Source: Spirogloea muscicola (Eukaryota > Streptophyta > Zygnematophyceae > Spirogloeales > Spirogloeaceae). Taken from it: a stretch of 39,415 nt of DNA. Numbering within the stretch: the first letter of the stretch is position 1; every line of letters starts with the position of its first letter. Location of the stretch: NCBI GenBank assembly GCA_009602725.1, contig WELB01000081.1, positions 400,374-439,788 of the forward strand, in the 5' to 3' direction. The notes under the pieces were generated by a model. The model was given only the letters and a program-made list of their open reading frames with translations, was not told the origin of the DNA and did no database searches. Made by a program: the position numbers and the translations under genes. Positions 11,656 through 21,930 of the stretch are shown here, one piece after another.

Positions 11656-11731
11656 CCTATACTTGGGCGCGAAACTGGTTACCATCCGAAGTCCCTCTAC
11701 TTGGGCGCGAAACTGGTTACTTTCCGAAGTT
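11656..11731. repeat. 38-bp tandem duplication with E2F-like cores
   Basis: Two consecutive copies (11656-11693 and 11694-11731) with few differences. Each contains GGGCGCGAAA, the reverse complement of TTTCGCGCC-type E2F/DP sites. They lie just beyond the 3' end of unit D. Confidence 0.6.
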
Positions 11732-11785
11732 CCTATGCTTGCGTTTTTTCAGATTCCGTTACTACTGAAAAGTCGAAAATGTCAC

Positions 11786-11823
11786 TGTTAGTGTCACTGT
11801 TACTGACACTGTGACAGTTACTG
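11786..11823. repeat. Short dyad-rich stretch
   Basis: AGTGTCA-N7-TGACACT inverted repeat within an array of CACTGTTA/TGACAGTTAC motifs. May be regulatory or part of a retroelement border; no second copy found in the window. Confidence 0.35.
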
Positions 11824-12407
11824 GATATCAGTTCCGGATCTGGTCCTTTGGCCGCTCTGGTGCTGTGCCACCCAGCACACGCTCTCTTTCACCTTGATCG
11901 ATTCTAGTGTGGGCTGCCACGCTGTGAAGACCAGACGAGCAAACGTGCCTTGCCAATGTACCGGTCATGATGATCGGGAAGATGAGGACTATTCCCTTGA
12001 CCCGCGATCTTCTGAGAAAAGAGACAGGTATAACCCTGACTATAATCATATGCCTGCTGCGACAGTGCTTGAATCTTCTGGTGTTGCTCGCACTTCTCTT
12101 TAGCGAGGGAAAAGTGAGCAACAGCAGAAGGTTAGGTTGTAATTCTTTTATCCGGCCAGCTTCTAAGCAAAGGACCTCTACTTAAATGGTACTTCAACCG
12201 GTGGTTCCTCTGAAGCCAGCTAGTGACATGGTAACAACTGATTGTGCTGTGTCGACAAATCTGGTTTGAATCGGATGTACACCACTCCTGTTTTGAGTTT
12301 GAAGGATCTCGGAATATCCAAAGAGAAAATGGGGAATGTGTTGCAAAATACTATAGTGCTGTTGATATGTTGTCACAGTGCAGTTAGCTAGTTCCTGTGA
12401 ATCTGTG

Positions 12408-12956
12408 ATGGCTAAGACAGCTATCACTCCACCACTGGGTGAAATGACTCCTCGCAGGTCCCCAAATGAGCGCATTAAAGAGTATCCCTCAGACGCCATG
12501 GTGGACAACACCCAGTTGGTCGGTGGTTTCTTCAAGTACTGAGACTCTGGCCCTTCGTTGGTCCTTCTTGACACAGGTGCACAACCCATTCTGATAGCTC
12601 AACGGTTTGCTGTATGCTTGAAGTTGGGCAAAAATGATGTGACACAGAACAATGTTAGGATCAAAACCGCTACTGGTGCTTCAGACAGTGTACTGGGAGT
12701 TACCAAGCGTACTTCGTGTACTACCTTCAATGCACAAACTCCAAGTCTGCATACCTCATTCTCCATCTTATGCATGATTTCCCGAGCCACAACATATGAT
12801 ATCTTGTTGGGCACGGCAATCTTCCACCAGATTCCTCTCGGAAATGGTGTACATTACTCTGCCGAAGTGGCATGGTACAGACCAGGCTGGAAACCTATCT
12901 GGTACCCGCAGCATTGCCTCGATCAAGGGGTGGAGTCCGCTAAGCAAATGTGCTAG
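12408..12956 (+). pseudogene. Retropepsin-like aspartic protease domain of a retroelement (broken)
   Basis: The frame from 12558 reads SLVLLDTGAQPILIA, with the catalytic DTGA at 12570-12581, then a flap-like VRIKTATGASDSVLG and YDILLGTAIF (12795-12824), the second hallmark of retropepsins. The same frame continues upstream to an ATG at 12408 but is cut by TGA at 12540-12542. Near 12900 the sequence probably shifts frame, and the read ends at TAG 12956. Expected role: polyprotein processing of an LTR-type retroelement. No gag zinc knuckle, reverse transcriptase or integrase is recognisable nearby, so it is a fossil fragment. Confidence 0.65.
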
Positions 12957-12959
12957 TAC

Positions 12960-13540
12960 TGGTATCGTGATTGTGGATTCAGTCAAACATGAATCAGTAA
13001 CTCCAGAGGAGACTTTCCCCACAGAGGAGAAGGACGTCCCTACCGCCCCGAAGCCAACCGATGATTCTGCAGAAGCGGAAGAGTCCTTCGATGATCCGAA
13101 GAAGGATGAAACTGAAGAGTCTGCAGAGCTTCCGTCGAAGGACGACCGGCGGATGCTCCAGTTGCTCCAGTCCTTGATGCAAATATGGAGATGGTTGTAT
13201 TTGGCCAAAGCAAGGGTAAGTCATCACAGCCTCCCGTCGGCCCGAAGAGGACTTTGGAGATGGTTGTGTTTGATCAAGACCAAGCCAATCAGCAGGCATG
13301 CCGCATATGTCCCGTATGCAATATGGGTATGCCTCCACACTACTTCAAGCAGCTACAGGTAGCAAAAAGCCTCCGATATCATCAAAGTTGCACGTCTGTC
13401 TTGACCTTTGGTGGGCCATCTCCGGCCCGACGAAGCTTAGACTGCTGCAACTCTGACAGCAAAGCCACCGATAGTGGATTCCAATGCTGGCAGCGACGAT
13501 GTGAAAGAACGGGGGGTGTTTTACAACGGTGTCATCGACT
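12960..13540 (+). pseudogene. Acidic linker region between protease and methyltransferase
   Basis: In frame with position 12796, an acidic stretch rich in Glu/Asp/Ser/Pro runs from about 12985 to 13155 (contains DVPTAPKPTDD and KKDETEESAEL). After a probable frame change, two similar blocks MEMVVFGQ and LEMVVFDQ (13185 and 13257) and a Cys-rich CRICPVCN follow. It reads like an unstructured polyprotein linker joining protease and methyltransferase. Confidence 0.45.
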
Positions 13541-13544
13541 GGTG

Positions 13545-14530
13545 TTTGCCGCCAGAAGGCATGTTCTTGTGGAGGTGTTTGGTGGAACGGCAAATGGTCT
13601 GAAAGCAGCGATGCAAAGTCACCTCAAAGTTGCCCGCTATTTTTACATTGACATCGATATTGAGGCTCGACAATCCACGCAGCACCACATCAATCGTCTG
13701 CTCCAGCAATATCCACTTTGATCGACGCTTCTACCTTTGCGCAGTGGGATACGATGCTCCCACAAGTATTGAGAACGCAGCTCAGCCTGGAATGTTACGT
13801 CGTCTTCGACCCGTGGATCTCATTGTTGTAGGCTTCCCATGTCAAGGCTTCGGTGCAATTTTTTGCACTGAAGCCTTGGGTCACGGATTTGGTCATCCCG
13901 ACACGGCCCTCTTCCGGCCGATGATGAGATTTATGCACGCGGTGCGTGCCAGGCAAAGCCGACCACTGGGCTATGTGACTGAGAATGTCGAATCTCGGGA
14001 GAACCATCCCAAGGCTTGGTTTGATGTCACGACAGTCTGTGACATACTTGCCCCTATGCCAAGTTGTATGCAGCCTACGTTGGTTCCCTTGCAGACCGCA
14101 GGCGGATCTACTGGACGAACTTAGCTCCAGCACAGATGATGCAGATCTGCATCGACAACCAACACCGGCCCCTCCGTTTATATGCTTACATGGCGCTGGA
14201 CCCAAATCGCGAGGTCATTCCTGTTGACCCCAGGTTAATTGGGGTCATCCTTTCAATCAGCCAGGTTCGGAGCGCGTGACATTTCCTACTTTGATAGCAT
14301 CTATGGGCTCAGAGAACTTCAAGCTGCATGTGGACAGAAAAGGGCAGGGTCTGGTCAGATTGAAGAGTACTAACATCTTCGAAGAACCAAATTGTTGAGA
14401 AAGAGAGAGAGCAATGGGTTACGAACCGGGTGAAATGTCTCTTCGCCATCACTCATTCAGAACCCACATCCGCCTGACTGGACAAGGATTTGATGCTGAC
14501 TGAATGTCATGGATATTGGCGTTGCGATTG
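13545..14530 (+). pseudogene. Retroelement-borne cytosine-C5 DNA methyltransferase (frameshifted)
   Basis: Cytosine methyltransferase motifs occur in the correct order but in three frames. Motif I-like VEVFGGTANGL is at about 13567-13600. Motif IV GFPCQGF, with the catalytic Cys, is at 13831-13851. Motif VI ENV is at 13981-13989. Motif VIII DRRRIYWTN is at 14094-14120. A target-recognition region with FPTLIASMGS starts near 14282. ERERAMGYEPGE follows at 14399-14434, and the motif X-like LTGQGFDAD then MSWILAL at 14474-14524 has a TGA (14501-14503) inside. Another TGA lies at 14396-14398. The ERERAMG-type C-terminus is, from memory, typical of DNMT domains in algal retrotransposons. Non-functional as it stands. 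It follows the protease on the same strand at a spacing compatible with one polyprotein. Confidence 0.75.
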
Positions 14531-14960
14531 CCATCTAAGCGAAGAAGAAACTAAACAACAGTCCTTTAACAGTATCCTCAGAGCTTGTCAGTGTTCGACA
14601 TCCAACTCCTCAGATAGTTTGTCCAGTTGTTAATAACAAACACTAAGGACAACTTGACAATCACAGTCCGTCAGGCAGGTTTGCCATTCTTTGACAGAGT
14701 ATCAATGGCAGCTTGGTCCTGATCTGACGACAGTAGACCAAGTTGATATGACCAACTTACTGAACAGCAAACTTTACAGCTTTTGCATTTTCATCAGCTA
14801 CGTTGGGCACCTATAGGTGCCCATCCACCATTTGTTTTAAACAAACTGAAATTCCTCCTGTGGGCAGTCTGTCGGTTCCGCTTGGCGTCCCTCTCGTACC
14901 ATGCGCACCGCGAGCGCACCTTCTCCCGGGCACCCGGCTGCTGCCTCCTCCGCTGTCCTC
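14530..14960. other. Retroelement 3' remnant and junction
   Basis: No open reading frame of note. A perfect 18-bp palindrome GGGCACCTATAGGTGCCC is at 14805-14822, and TTTGTTT-T-AAACAAA at 14831-14845. The repeat-family segment with ACCATGCGCACCGCG begins near 14897. Confidence 0.5.
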
Positions 14961-16384
14961 ACCTAGCCGCTCTGGTGCTGCTACTCAACAGACGCTTTCT
15001 GCCTGTCAAGGGCGAGTCCCTGCGGTCCATGCCGGCTGCAAAGCACGTTGAGTCTCCATGAGCGCTTAGAGGTGCTCAAAAGTGAGTCCAGACGGCGGCG
15101 CCGGCGGGGAGTTCTCGCTCGGGGATATTGGTGTCCCCCTATAGCCAGCTCATTACCCCGTTAACAGGACATTTGTAAGGCTAGAATTGGCTTCGCTTTC
15201 AATTTCATGCGCACCGCGCGCCTTCTTCTCGGCGCCTGAATGCTGTCCTCCAGCGCTCGCCAGTTGCCACCTTGACGGTTTGCAATGACATTCTACTGTA
15301 CGTTCTCACCATACTAAGTTTACCACTTTATCTTCTGCCTTCATGCGATGATTCCTCACCACCTGGATCTCGGGGGAAAGAGGTCGTGCAGGACTTCTAG
15401 ACAAAGGAGCAGACTACAATATCCAAGTTTCCAAATTGAGGAGCTCCCTCTGTATGTGGTTGAATAGGACATATTATGCAGCCCATGCAAATGATGAACA
15501 TTGAGCCACTTGAGCACCTTTGGTCCACTGCTTTACATTCAGTGACCATCATCAGCAGTCCACATCCGCTGTTGAGTTCGCCAAACACTTCCGTACAGTA
15601 GAATGTCATTGCTATCTTCCTGGACGATCAATCAAAACGAATAGGAATCTGTCGAGTTACAGTGCAGAGGAGCTCGTTCTGTAGGCCAGCTGCTGTGTCG
15701 GTTCTCCTCATTTCTCCACAGTCTGGCATGAGGGACTCCGTCAATGCGCGCGGCATGCTTGGCAGCAGGTGCAAGACGAGGATAGTGTAGGGCGCGTGTC
15801 CAGATACATACGGGGCACAAGAGATTTGAGAATGTGCTAAACCGAGTGAGCTCGCATCGGTATATAATAGAAGCTGCGGCTTGTCCGTGGCAGGTCTTTA
15901 CAGCATTCTCGTCTAGTGCAAGTCCACAGGACCATAGCAACTTCTTTATAATGGCCAAGTCTCCTTGTCACTTCTTCGTATACAAGAAGAAGAGACCAGT
16001 CACGAGCAAGTGGTCCTACATGCATCTGAGCAGCCCTAATGTGTGCTTGAGGACCTTTCATTATACTCAGGCATTCCATGCCAAGTACTGCTACTGTATC
16101 TAAGGGCCTACAGAGCTTGTCTTGCATAAGAGGCTATTTACATCCCATGCTACTTCCAGCCCAGCTGGTAAAGCGGGCAAGAGCAGGTAGAATCAGGGCA
16201 GGAGCAGGCAGGGAGACAAGGGGAGTGGGATGAGCGAGGGGAAGAGAAGGGCCGAATCTCCATGGCATGGCCTCCAAGATGCTGCAGCTGCCTCCCACAT
16301 ACGCGAGCAGGCTGCCGCTCTCCAAAAGCGTGAGCTGTAGGCTCGGTAAATGCATGGCCTCGTACGACGTGATTGTTACTGCCG

Positions 16385-16693
16385 TCACATCCACGAGGCT
16401 GGCTGCCGATGCGCCGGCGCCGGCATTGTTGCACTAGTGCCGCCGCTGCCACCGCCGGCGACGCTTCCGTAGGCACCAGCGGGGAGGCTGGCACCCTGGT
16501 AAGCCATGCCAGAGGGCACGCTGCCGCCGCGGCACAGATTGGGGGCGCCAGTCTGGGAGGTGGAGGAGGTGCCGCGCCACCGGCGGATGGTCGCGGGCCT
16601 GCGCCGCGCTCCATGCTGAGCCGCTGTTCCCATGCGCTTCCTCAGATACCTCAACACCACCTGCCTGGCGATGTTTATCAGCACGTAGTGCAT
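16385..16693 (-). CDS. Small basic/Gly-rich protein, family copy E (102 aa, intact)
   Basis: Near-identical to copy B (starts MHYVLINIARQVVLRYLRKR; tail PSGMAYQGASLPAG then RQPASWM), same length, no stop. It is the duplicate partner of B in the second module. The unit has the conserved G-box at 17167-17176, but between the G-box and the region matching unit B's TATA-like site a 194-bp R3 element has inserted (17201-17394). This may affect its expression. A TGTAA element lies about 245 bp after the stop. Function unknown. Confidence 0.55.
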   Translation of the reverse strand: MHYVLINIARQVVLRYLRKRMGTAAQHGARRRPATIRRWRGTSSTSQTGAPNLCRGGSVPSGMAYQGASLPAGAYGSVAGGGSGGTSATMPAPAHRQPASWM

Positions 16694-17166
16694 TGTGGGG
16701 CAGCCCGGACGACGGTGCGGGCCGGAGCTGGCGGGGCGAGGCTGGCTTGGGCGCGGAAGTAGAGAGAACGAACGAGCTGATACCAAGTAAGGCGACGGCT
16801 GCGAGAGGCCGGCCCAAAGGGGCTGGACAAGGCCAAGGCGCGAAGGTGCGGGGAGGGGCTGCTGGGCTCCTGCGGCGGCGGCTTGCGGCAAGGCTTGGCG
16901 AGGAGGGGAGGCGGTGTGGGGGAGGCGAGGAGAGTGGCTCTAGTTGGGGCCAAGTGGGGGTTTTGAGCTGGGCAGCGCCCTCCGGTTCCACGGGTGGGCG
17001 ACCTGGGGGGGAGGAGGGACCCCCGCCCTCGAGCAGGGGGAGGCTCCCGCTAAGCGGACACCCTGACCGAGGGAAGGGAAGAGGCGGGGGGGAGGAGGGT
17101 GGTTGGACCGGTGCCGGGACAGCGCCCCCGAGCTGCCAGGGTTCCTTTGACTTTCCCCCTGCGGCC

Positions 17167-17176
17167 GCCACGTGGC
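17167..17176. promoter_or_regulatory. Palindromic G-box, unit E
   Basis: GCCACGTGGC at the same offset as in unit B. The R3 insertion begins 24 bp outward and separates it from the region matching unit B's TATA-like site (now near 17433). Confidence 0.5.
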
Positions 17177-17200
17177 AGATGCTGGTCCACCGCGTACTTT

Positions 17201-17394
17201 AGGCGGCGGCCTCCGGCTTCCGCCAGGGCGACGTCTTTCCGCCTGCTAGCTATTCAGACTTGCATCTACTGACTAGAGGTCACTGAGATTCCGCTTGCTG
17301 CTGTCTCAGTCCTTAGCACTCCGGCTACTTCGGACCTTGTCCATTCCTTTGGGCTGGCCTCTCCCAGCCACCAATCAATCTGGCCGCGCTTGCT
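17201..17394 (+). mobile_element. R3 element insertion with 7-bp target-site duplication
   Basis: 194 bp inserted in unit E's promoter. Flanks are GTACTTT at 17194-17200 and 17395-17401; the paralogous empty site in unit B carries a single GTACTTG at 5212-5218. The insert contains the coding-like end SDLHLLTRGH-stop, GGACCTTGTCCATTCC and the GGGCTGGCC...CAGCC motif, and ends in CTGGCCGCGCTTGCT. Longer R3 copies extend upstream of its left end, so it looks 5'-truncated, as in LINE/SINE-type retroposition. Confidence 0.65.
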
Positions 17395-17404
17395 GTACTT
17401 TTGT

Positions 17405-18790
17405 CTATTTAGAGAGGCAGTCACAGGTGTAAAGATTGGTCAAGATATCTAGCTGTACCGATTGAGCGGAGGCCGCATGGTTTGGTGTGCCTTTTCTGAT
17501 TCCTTCTCACGTCATTCTGTCTGCGCCATCCGGCTCCTTCGGACCTTGTCCATACCTTTGGGCTGGCCTCTCACTGCCACCAGTCAATTGGGCTGCGCTT
17601 TCTGTTTTTTTGGGCTGACCGCTTACGGCCACTGCCTTTCTGTTATCTATTCCCCTTTGGAAGAGCTGTTTGCTCCTGTCCTGCTGTGGACCTCGTGCCT
17701 GGACCTGATTCATTCCCCCTTTGGGCTGGGCCTCTCAAACTCGCGGCTTTAGTGCATCTCTGGCCCCTTCGAAATTTGGTCAGTCTCATTTCTGGGAGGC
17801 CAAGCACAGAGAGAAAGAAGTGGCACTCCCAATGGGGGCAAGGGCTGTGAGCCAGCCGAAAAAGAATTGACAAAGGTTCGAAGGGGCCAAATGATGGAGG
17901 GGCCTAAAAAGCGCTAAGCAGCTACGAAGGCGCCTGAAGATGCTATGTCAGAACGGGGGAGGATGGACCACTCAGTAGTTACGAGTGAGGAGCCTCAAAT
18001 CCGACAGACTAGCTGCCGGAGAAACATCCCCCTGGCGAAAGCCGGAGGCCGCAGCAAGAGCACGGCCAGCACGCAGATGCAAGGCGAGCACAGCCATCGC
18101 CCATTACTGGAAGAGTCTGTCTCAATGGGCGCGCTCCGTCCCCTTTGGACCTTGTCCATTCTCTTCGGGCTGGCTTTCCACAGCCCTCGCCCGTCTGTGA
18201 AAGTCCAGCCCAGAAGAAACAGCTCTTCCAATGCAAGGCAAATGGCTGTGAGAGGCCAGCCAAAGTGAAACAATTACTAGTTAGCAAGTGCAGGTCAGAA
18301 TAACTAGAGGGCGGAAATTGCGTCGCCCTGACGGAACCCGGAGGCAGCAGCCAAGGTGCGGCCTGCCCGCAAGTGGGCGGCAAATGCTAAGTTCCGCCGG
18401 AGGGGAGATGGCCCTTCCGGACCTTGGGCATTCCTTTGGGCTAGCCTCTTACAGCCATTGCCTCACATTGAAAAGCTGTTCCCTCCAAAAGGGAGTGCAC
18501 AGCCTTTGCCTTGCTTCTGCATATCAATTGTTTGCTCGTATCACTGATGCCTCGAAGGAAGAAAGAAGCAGCTCTTCCAAAATGGGCGAGAGCGGTGAAA
18601 GAAAATAGAAACAGCTCTCCTAATGTAAGGCGCTGGTTGTGAGAGAGTAAGCTCATTCCAAGGGGGCGAGAGCTGTGAAAAGCAGCGTGAAGAGAGTGGA
18701 CAAGGTCCGAGGCCAGCCCAGTAGAGCTGCATCTGCTGCATCTTCTAATTCACTGATGACGACAGGAGCGCAAGACGCAGCAGATTTCAA
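17405..18790. repeat. R3-rich spacer of module 2
   Basis: Hairpin motifs near 17555, 17720, 18165, 18240, 18425 and 18640; coding-like tails SDLRLLTRNY-stop (minus, near 17975) and SDLHLLTSNC (minus, near 18280). Right half aligns with 6240-6490. Confidence 0.6.
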
Positions 18791-19490
18791 AAGTGTCGAT
18801 GACTGTCAATCATTCAAAATTCATAAAGCATTCACGCTGTTTTGCATCCCCTGACGCAATCCAGGCGTCGGCCTTTAAGTGACAATTACGAGCAGTGGGC
18901 TGGGGAGGCGTGCGGGGGGGCGACGTTGCCCACCGGCGGCCGCCATGGCTGCTGCCCCGCAGGTCGTGGTCGCCCACATCGCCATGGCTGCCCCGTCCTG
19001 CGCCGACTGCTGCGGCAGCGCCTGGGGAGCCGCCGCCAGGGCGACCCCTGTCTTACGCAGACTATCGGCCCCGCTTGGCCTCCCTTCGGTAACTTGCGTG
19101 CCACGCACCTTCTATCGGGAACCCGGCTGCTGCCTCCTTCATGTGCTCAACTCGCCTCTCTGGTGCTCTGCCACTAAACATACGCAAACACTACCTGCAA
19201 TGTCACTGCAAGATAAATCGCTGATAACCTTACCTTTGACGTATTTCTTGAAGCGAATGCAGTGTACCTGCAATGTCAACTGCTGATCAACCTACCATTG
19301 ACATAAAGCAAGCGAACGTTTGCATGTCACCCGTACGTGACGTCAGCTGCTGCTATTGCGTATCTAGATTTCACTGCCGAGAAGGATTTGCTGACCAATA
19401 TTGCAACAACCTGTCCCAGTTCTTTTCCGCTTTGTTCATCCTTTTGTGGGCTGGTCTTCAGTAGCCCTCCCCTTCATGTTTACTCATTTC
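18790..19490 (+). repeat. GC-rich repeat R2, copy 3 (module 2 spacer)
   Basis: Duplicate of copy 2, interrupted by about 245 bp of unrelated, AT-richer DNA at 19180-19425. Confidence 0.55.
19180..19425. other. Insertion in R2 copy 3
   Basis: The matching position in module 1 (near 6842) lacks these about 245 bp. The insert contains two ACCTGCAATGTCA repeats (near 19194 and 19267) and a GTACGTGACGTCAGC stretch with the TGACGTCA palindrome. No clear terminal repeats or target duplication seen. Confidence 0.4.
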
Positions 19491-21815
19491 ACCTTCGCCA
19501 GCCTCACAGGCCCAGCGGAAGTCGACCATTTGCCATTCGCCGCCCAATTGCGGCCTGCCAAGAGGGAGGCCCTGCTGCGCATGCCGGCTGCGAAGCACGT
19601 CGAGCCTCCTTGAGCGCTAAGTAGCTGCTCACTCGCGTGTCCAGACGGCCGCGCCGGCGGGGAGCTTGGCGCCTGAAGGCCTTCCTCCAGCGCTCGCTAG
19701 TTGCGGCCTTAACCATGTGTACGATCTCAAGACATTTGGTAAGTAGTTTCTGTCTTCATGTGGTGTATGCCGATCTTGTTGTCCTTGACACTGTGACTTA
19801 ACTCAGTCAATGATCTGGAGTAGAAGGATTGCTCCTTTGTGTGTCGATATCAAATATCAATGCCATGCCACTTGGCGAGTCTCCAAGAGGAATCTTCTGA
19901 GAAGTCAAACGCTTCCTCTCTTGAATTCAAATAAGACGTCAAGTTGCTTGCTATCAAGTTGCTTGCTAACTTACCAAAACGTGGGTATCAAAGCTTGAAA
20001 ACAAAGTAAAAAGTGATTTAAGCAATTTGTCCAATGATCATACATAGTGCTTCTACTGGTTGCGAATGAATGCAACCTCAAAGTAAACGTCTGCTACTAC
20101 TGACCGGACACAATCTCCGATTACCCAAATCAAGGACCTCCTTCCGTATGTTGTTCCATACGACAAAGTGTGCAGCCTATGCAGGTGACGAAACCTGTTC
20201 CTATAACCTACTCTTGAGCACCTTGGTCGACTGCCCTACGATAAGTGATCTTTATCAGCACATTGTTTGCAGCCCTATGTTGAATTTTCCAAATACTTCC
20301 TCTTAGTAAAGCCTCAATGCTCTCTCTTTGGTTTCTCAGAATTACGCTACAGAGTTACAGTGCAGAGGGGTGGGCCCGGTAGGCCGTGTATCCCGGCTGC
20401 TTTGTCACTTTCCAAGACAGCAAGCAGTCCGGCATGAGGGACTCCGTCAATGCGTACGGCATGCTTTGCAGAGGTGCAATGCGAGGCAAGTGGTAAAGCG
20501 TGTGTCTCGATGGGGATGCGGCACAAGAAATGTGAGTGCTTAATCGAGTGGACAGTGCAGCCGAACCTCATAGAAGCAGCGGCTTGTCCATTACAGGTGT
20601 ATTGCAGATATAGAATAAGCCATGTCTTTCTGTCAGCGAGAAAGTCGTGTACAAGAGCAAGGTTGGACTAGTCACGAGCATGTGCTTTCTATCATATGTG
20701 AGCATCCCTTACATGTGCTTGAGGAGGCCTTCTAAGAAAGTTCAAGTCTTCTGTACCAAGAATGGGTACTGTGCATAATCGAAGACAAGGCTTCGCTTGC
20801 ATTCAGAAGAGGCTATTCACAATCTCATGCTGCTTCCAGCCAAGCTGGTAAAGCGGGCAAGAGCAGGTAGAGGGGTGAGCAGGGTGAGTGCAGGCAAGGA
20901 CAAGGGGAGTGTGAAGAGCGAGTAGGAAGAGAAGCGCCGATCCTTTTATGGCATCGCCTCTGGGATGCTGCACCCGCCTACCCAAGAGCGTGTACTCTGC
21001 GCTCGGAGGTGCATGGCCTCGTACGAAGTGGCTGCAACTGTCATTCTAATCAACCTGGCTGGCTGTAGCAACGCCGGCGCCAGCATCATTGCACCAATGC
21101 CGCCGCTGCCACCGCCAGCGATGCTTCCATGAGCATCATCCGGGCCGCTGGCATCCTGGTAAGCCATGCGCTATCCCGATGCCCTAACTTTAACAACCGG
21201 CTGCCGGCGCACTACAAGTTGGGGGGCGTCGGTCTAGAAGGTGGAGGAGGCGCCGCGCCACCGGCGGACGGTCACGGGCCTGCGCCGCGCTCCACGCTGA
21301 GCCGCTGTTCTCGTGCCCTTCCTTGCGACCGCCCTCACCACCAGCGCGACGAGTCTTATCACCAGGCCGTGCATTGTGGGGTCGCCGCTGCGGGCTGGGG
21401 CTGGCGGGTCGGAACTGGCTTGGGCGTGAGAGTAGAGGAGAAAGGACGAGCTGAGTCGAAGCGAGGCGATGGCTGTGAGGCCGGGCCAAAGGGCCTGGGC
21501 AAGGCCAGGCGCGACGGTGCGGGGAGGGGCTGCCGGGCTCCTGCGGCGGCGGCTTGCGGCAAGGCTTGGCGAGGAGGAGAAGACGGTGTGGGGGAGGAGC
21601 GGAGAGTGGCTCGTTGCTGGGCCCAAGTGGGGCTTTTGAGCTGGGCAGCGGCCCCCCCCCCGTTCCCGGGTTGGCGGGATCCCCCCGCCCCGACCAGGTG
21701 AGGCAGCCGGTCAATGCAGCGGGTCAGCGCTTAGGTCAACGCTCGCTTCCGCGGCTGCCACGTGGCAGCTGCGCGCACCCTGCGTTGTCTGTCCGGGGAG
21801 CCCACTCCCAAATAT
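19490..21815 (-). repeat. Repeat unit F
   Basis: Duplicate of unit C; carries broken copy F. The 3' portion (19500-19720) repeats the GCCCAGCGGAAGTCGACCAT segment seen at 7112. Confidence 0.7.
21050..21374 (-). pseudogene. Small-protein family copy F, broken
   Basis: Starts MHGLVIRLVALVVRAVARKG and ends after 46 codons at the TAG shared with C and D (21234-21236). The downstream remnant (MAYQDASGPDDAHG and a Gly-rich stretch) is in another frame and continues past the usual end. It is the partner of C in the segmental duplication, so the nonsense change probably predates that duplication. The insert sequence after the stop differs from that of C and D by many changes. Confidence 0.5.
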
Positions 21816-21930
21816 AAATGCCGGGGACGGAGGCCCCGCGTTTGCTTCGGTGTGCCCTGGAATTCTCATTTTAATACCGATTGGATTTTGCGGACCGACG
21901 CGGCGACTATGTAAGCGCCCGCCACGTGGC
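21757..21930. promoter_or_regulatory. Shared divergent promoter of units F and G
   Basis: G-boxes at 21757-21766 and 21921-21930 flank a spacer with TATAAAT near 21813. Same design as C/D with a longer spacer. Confidence 0.5.

Larger units (their letters stand above)
14960..17440 (-). repeat. Repeat unit E
   Basis: Duplicate of unit B with an extra stretch near 15110-15230 and an R3 insertion at 17201-17394. Carries intact copy E. Confidence 0.7.

Noticed and set aside
14530-14960. Reverse transcriptase or integrase domain following the methyltransferase
   Set aside because: No YxDD, HHCC or DDE-like pattern could be found in any frame.
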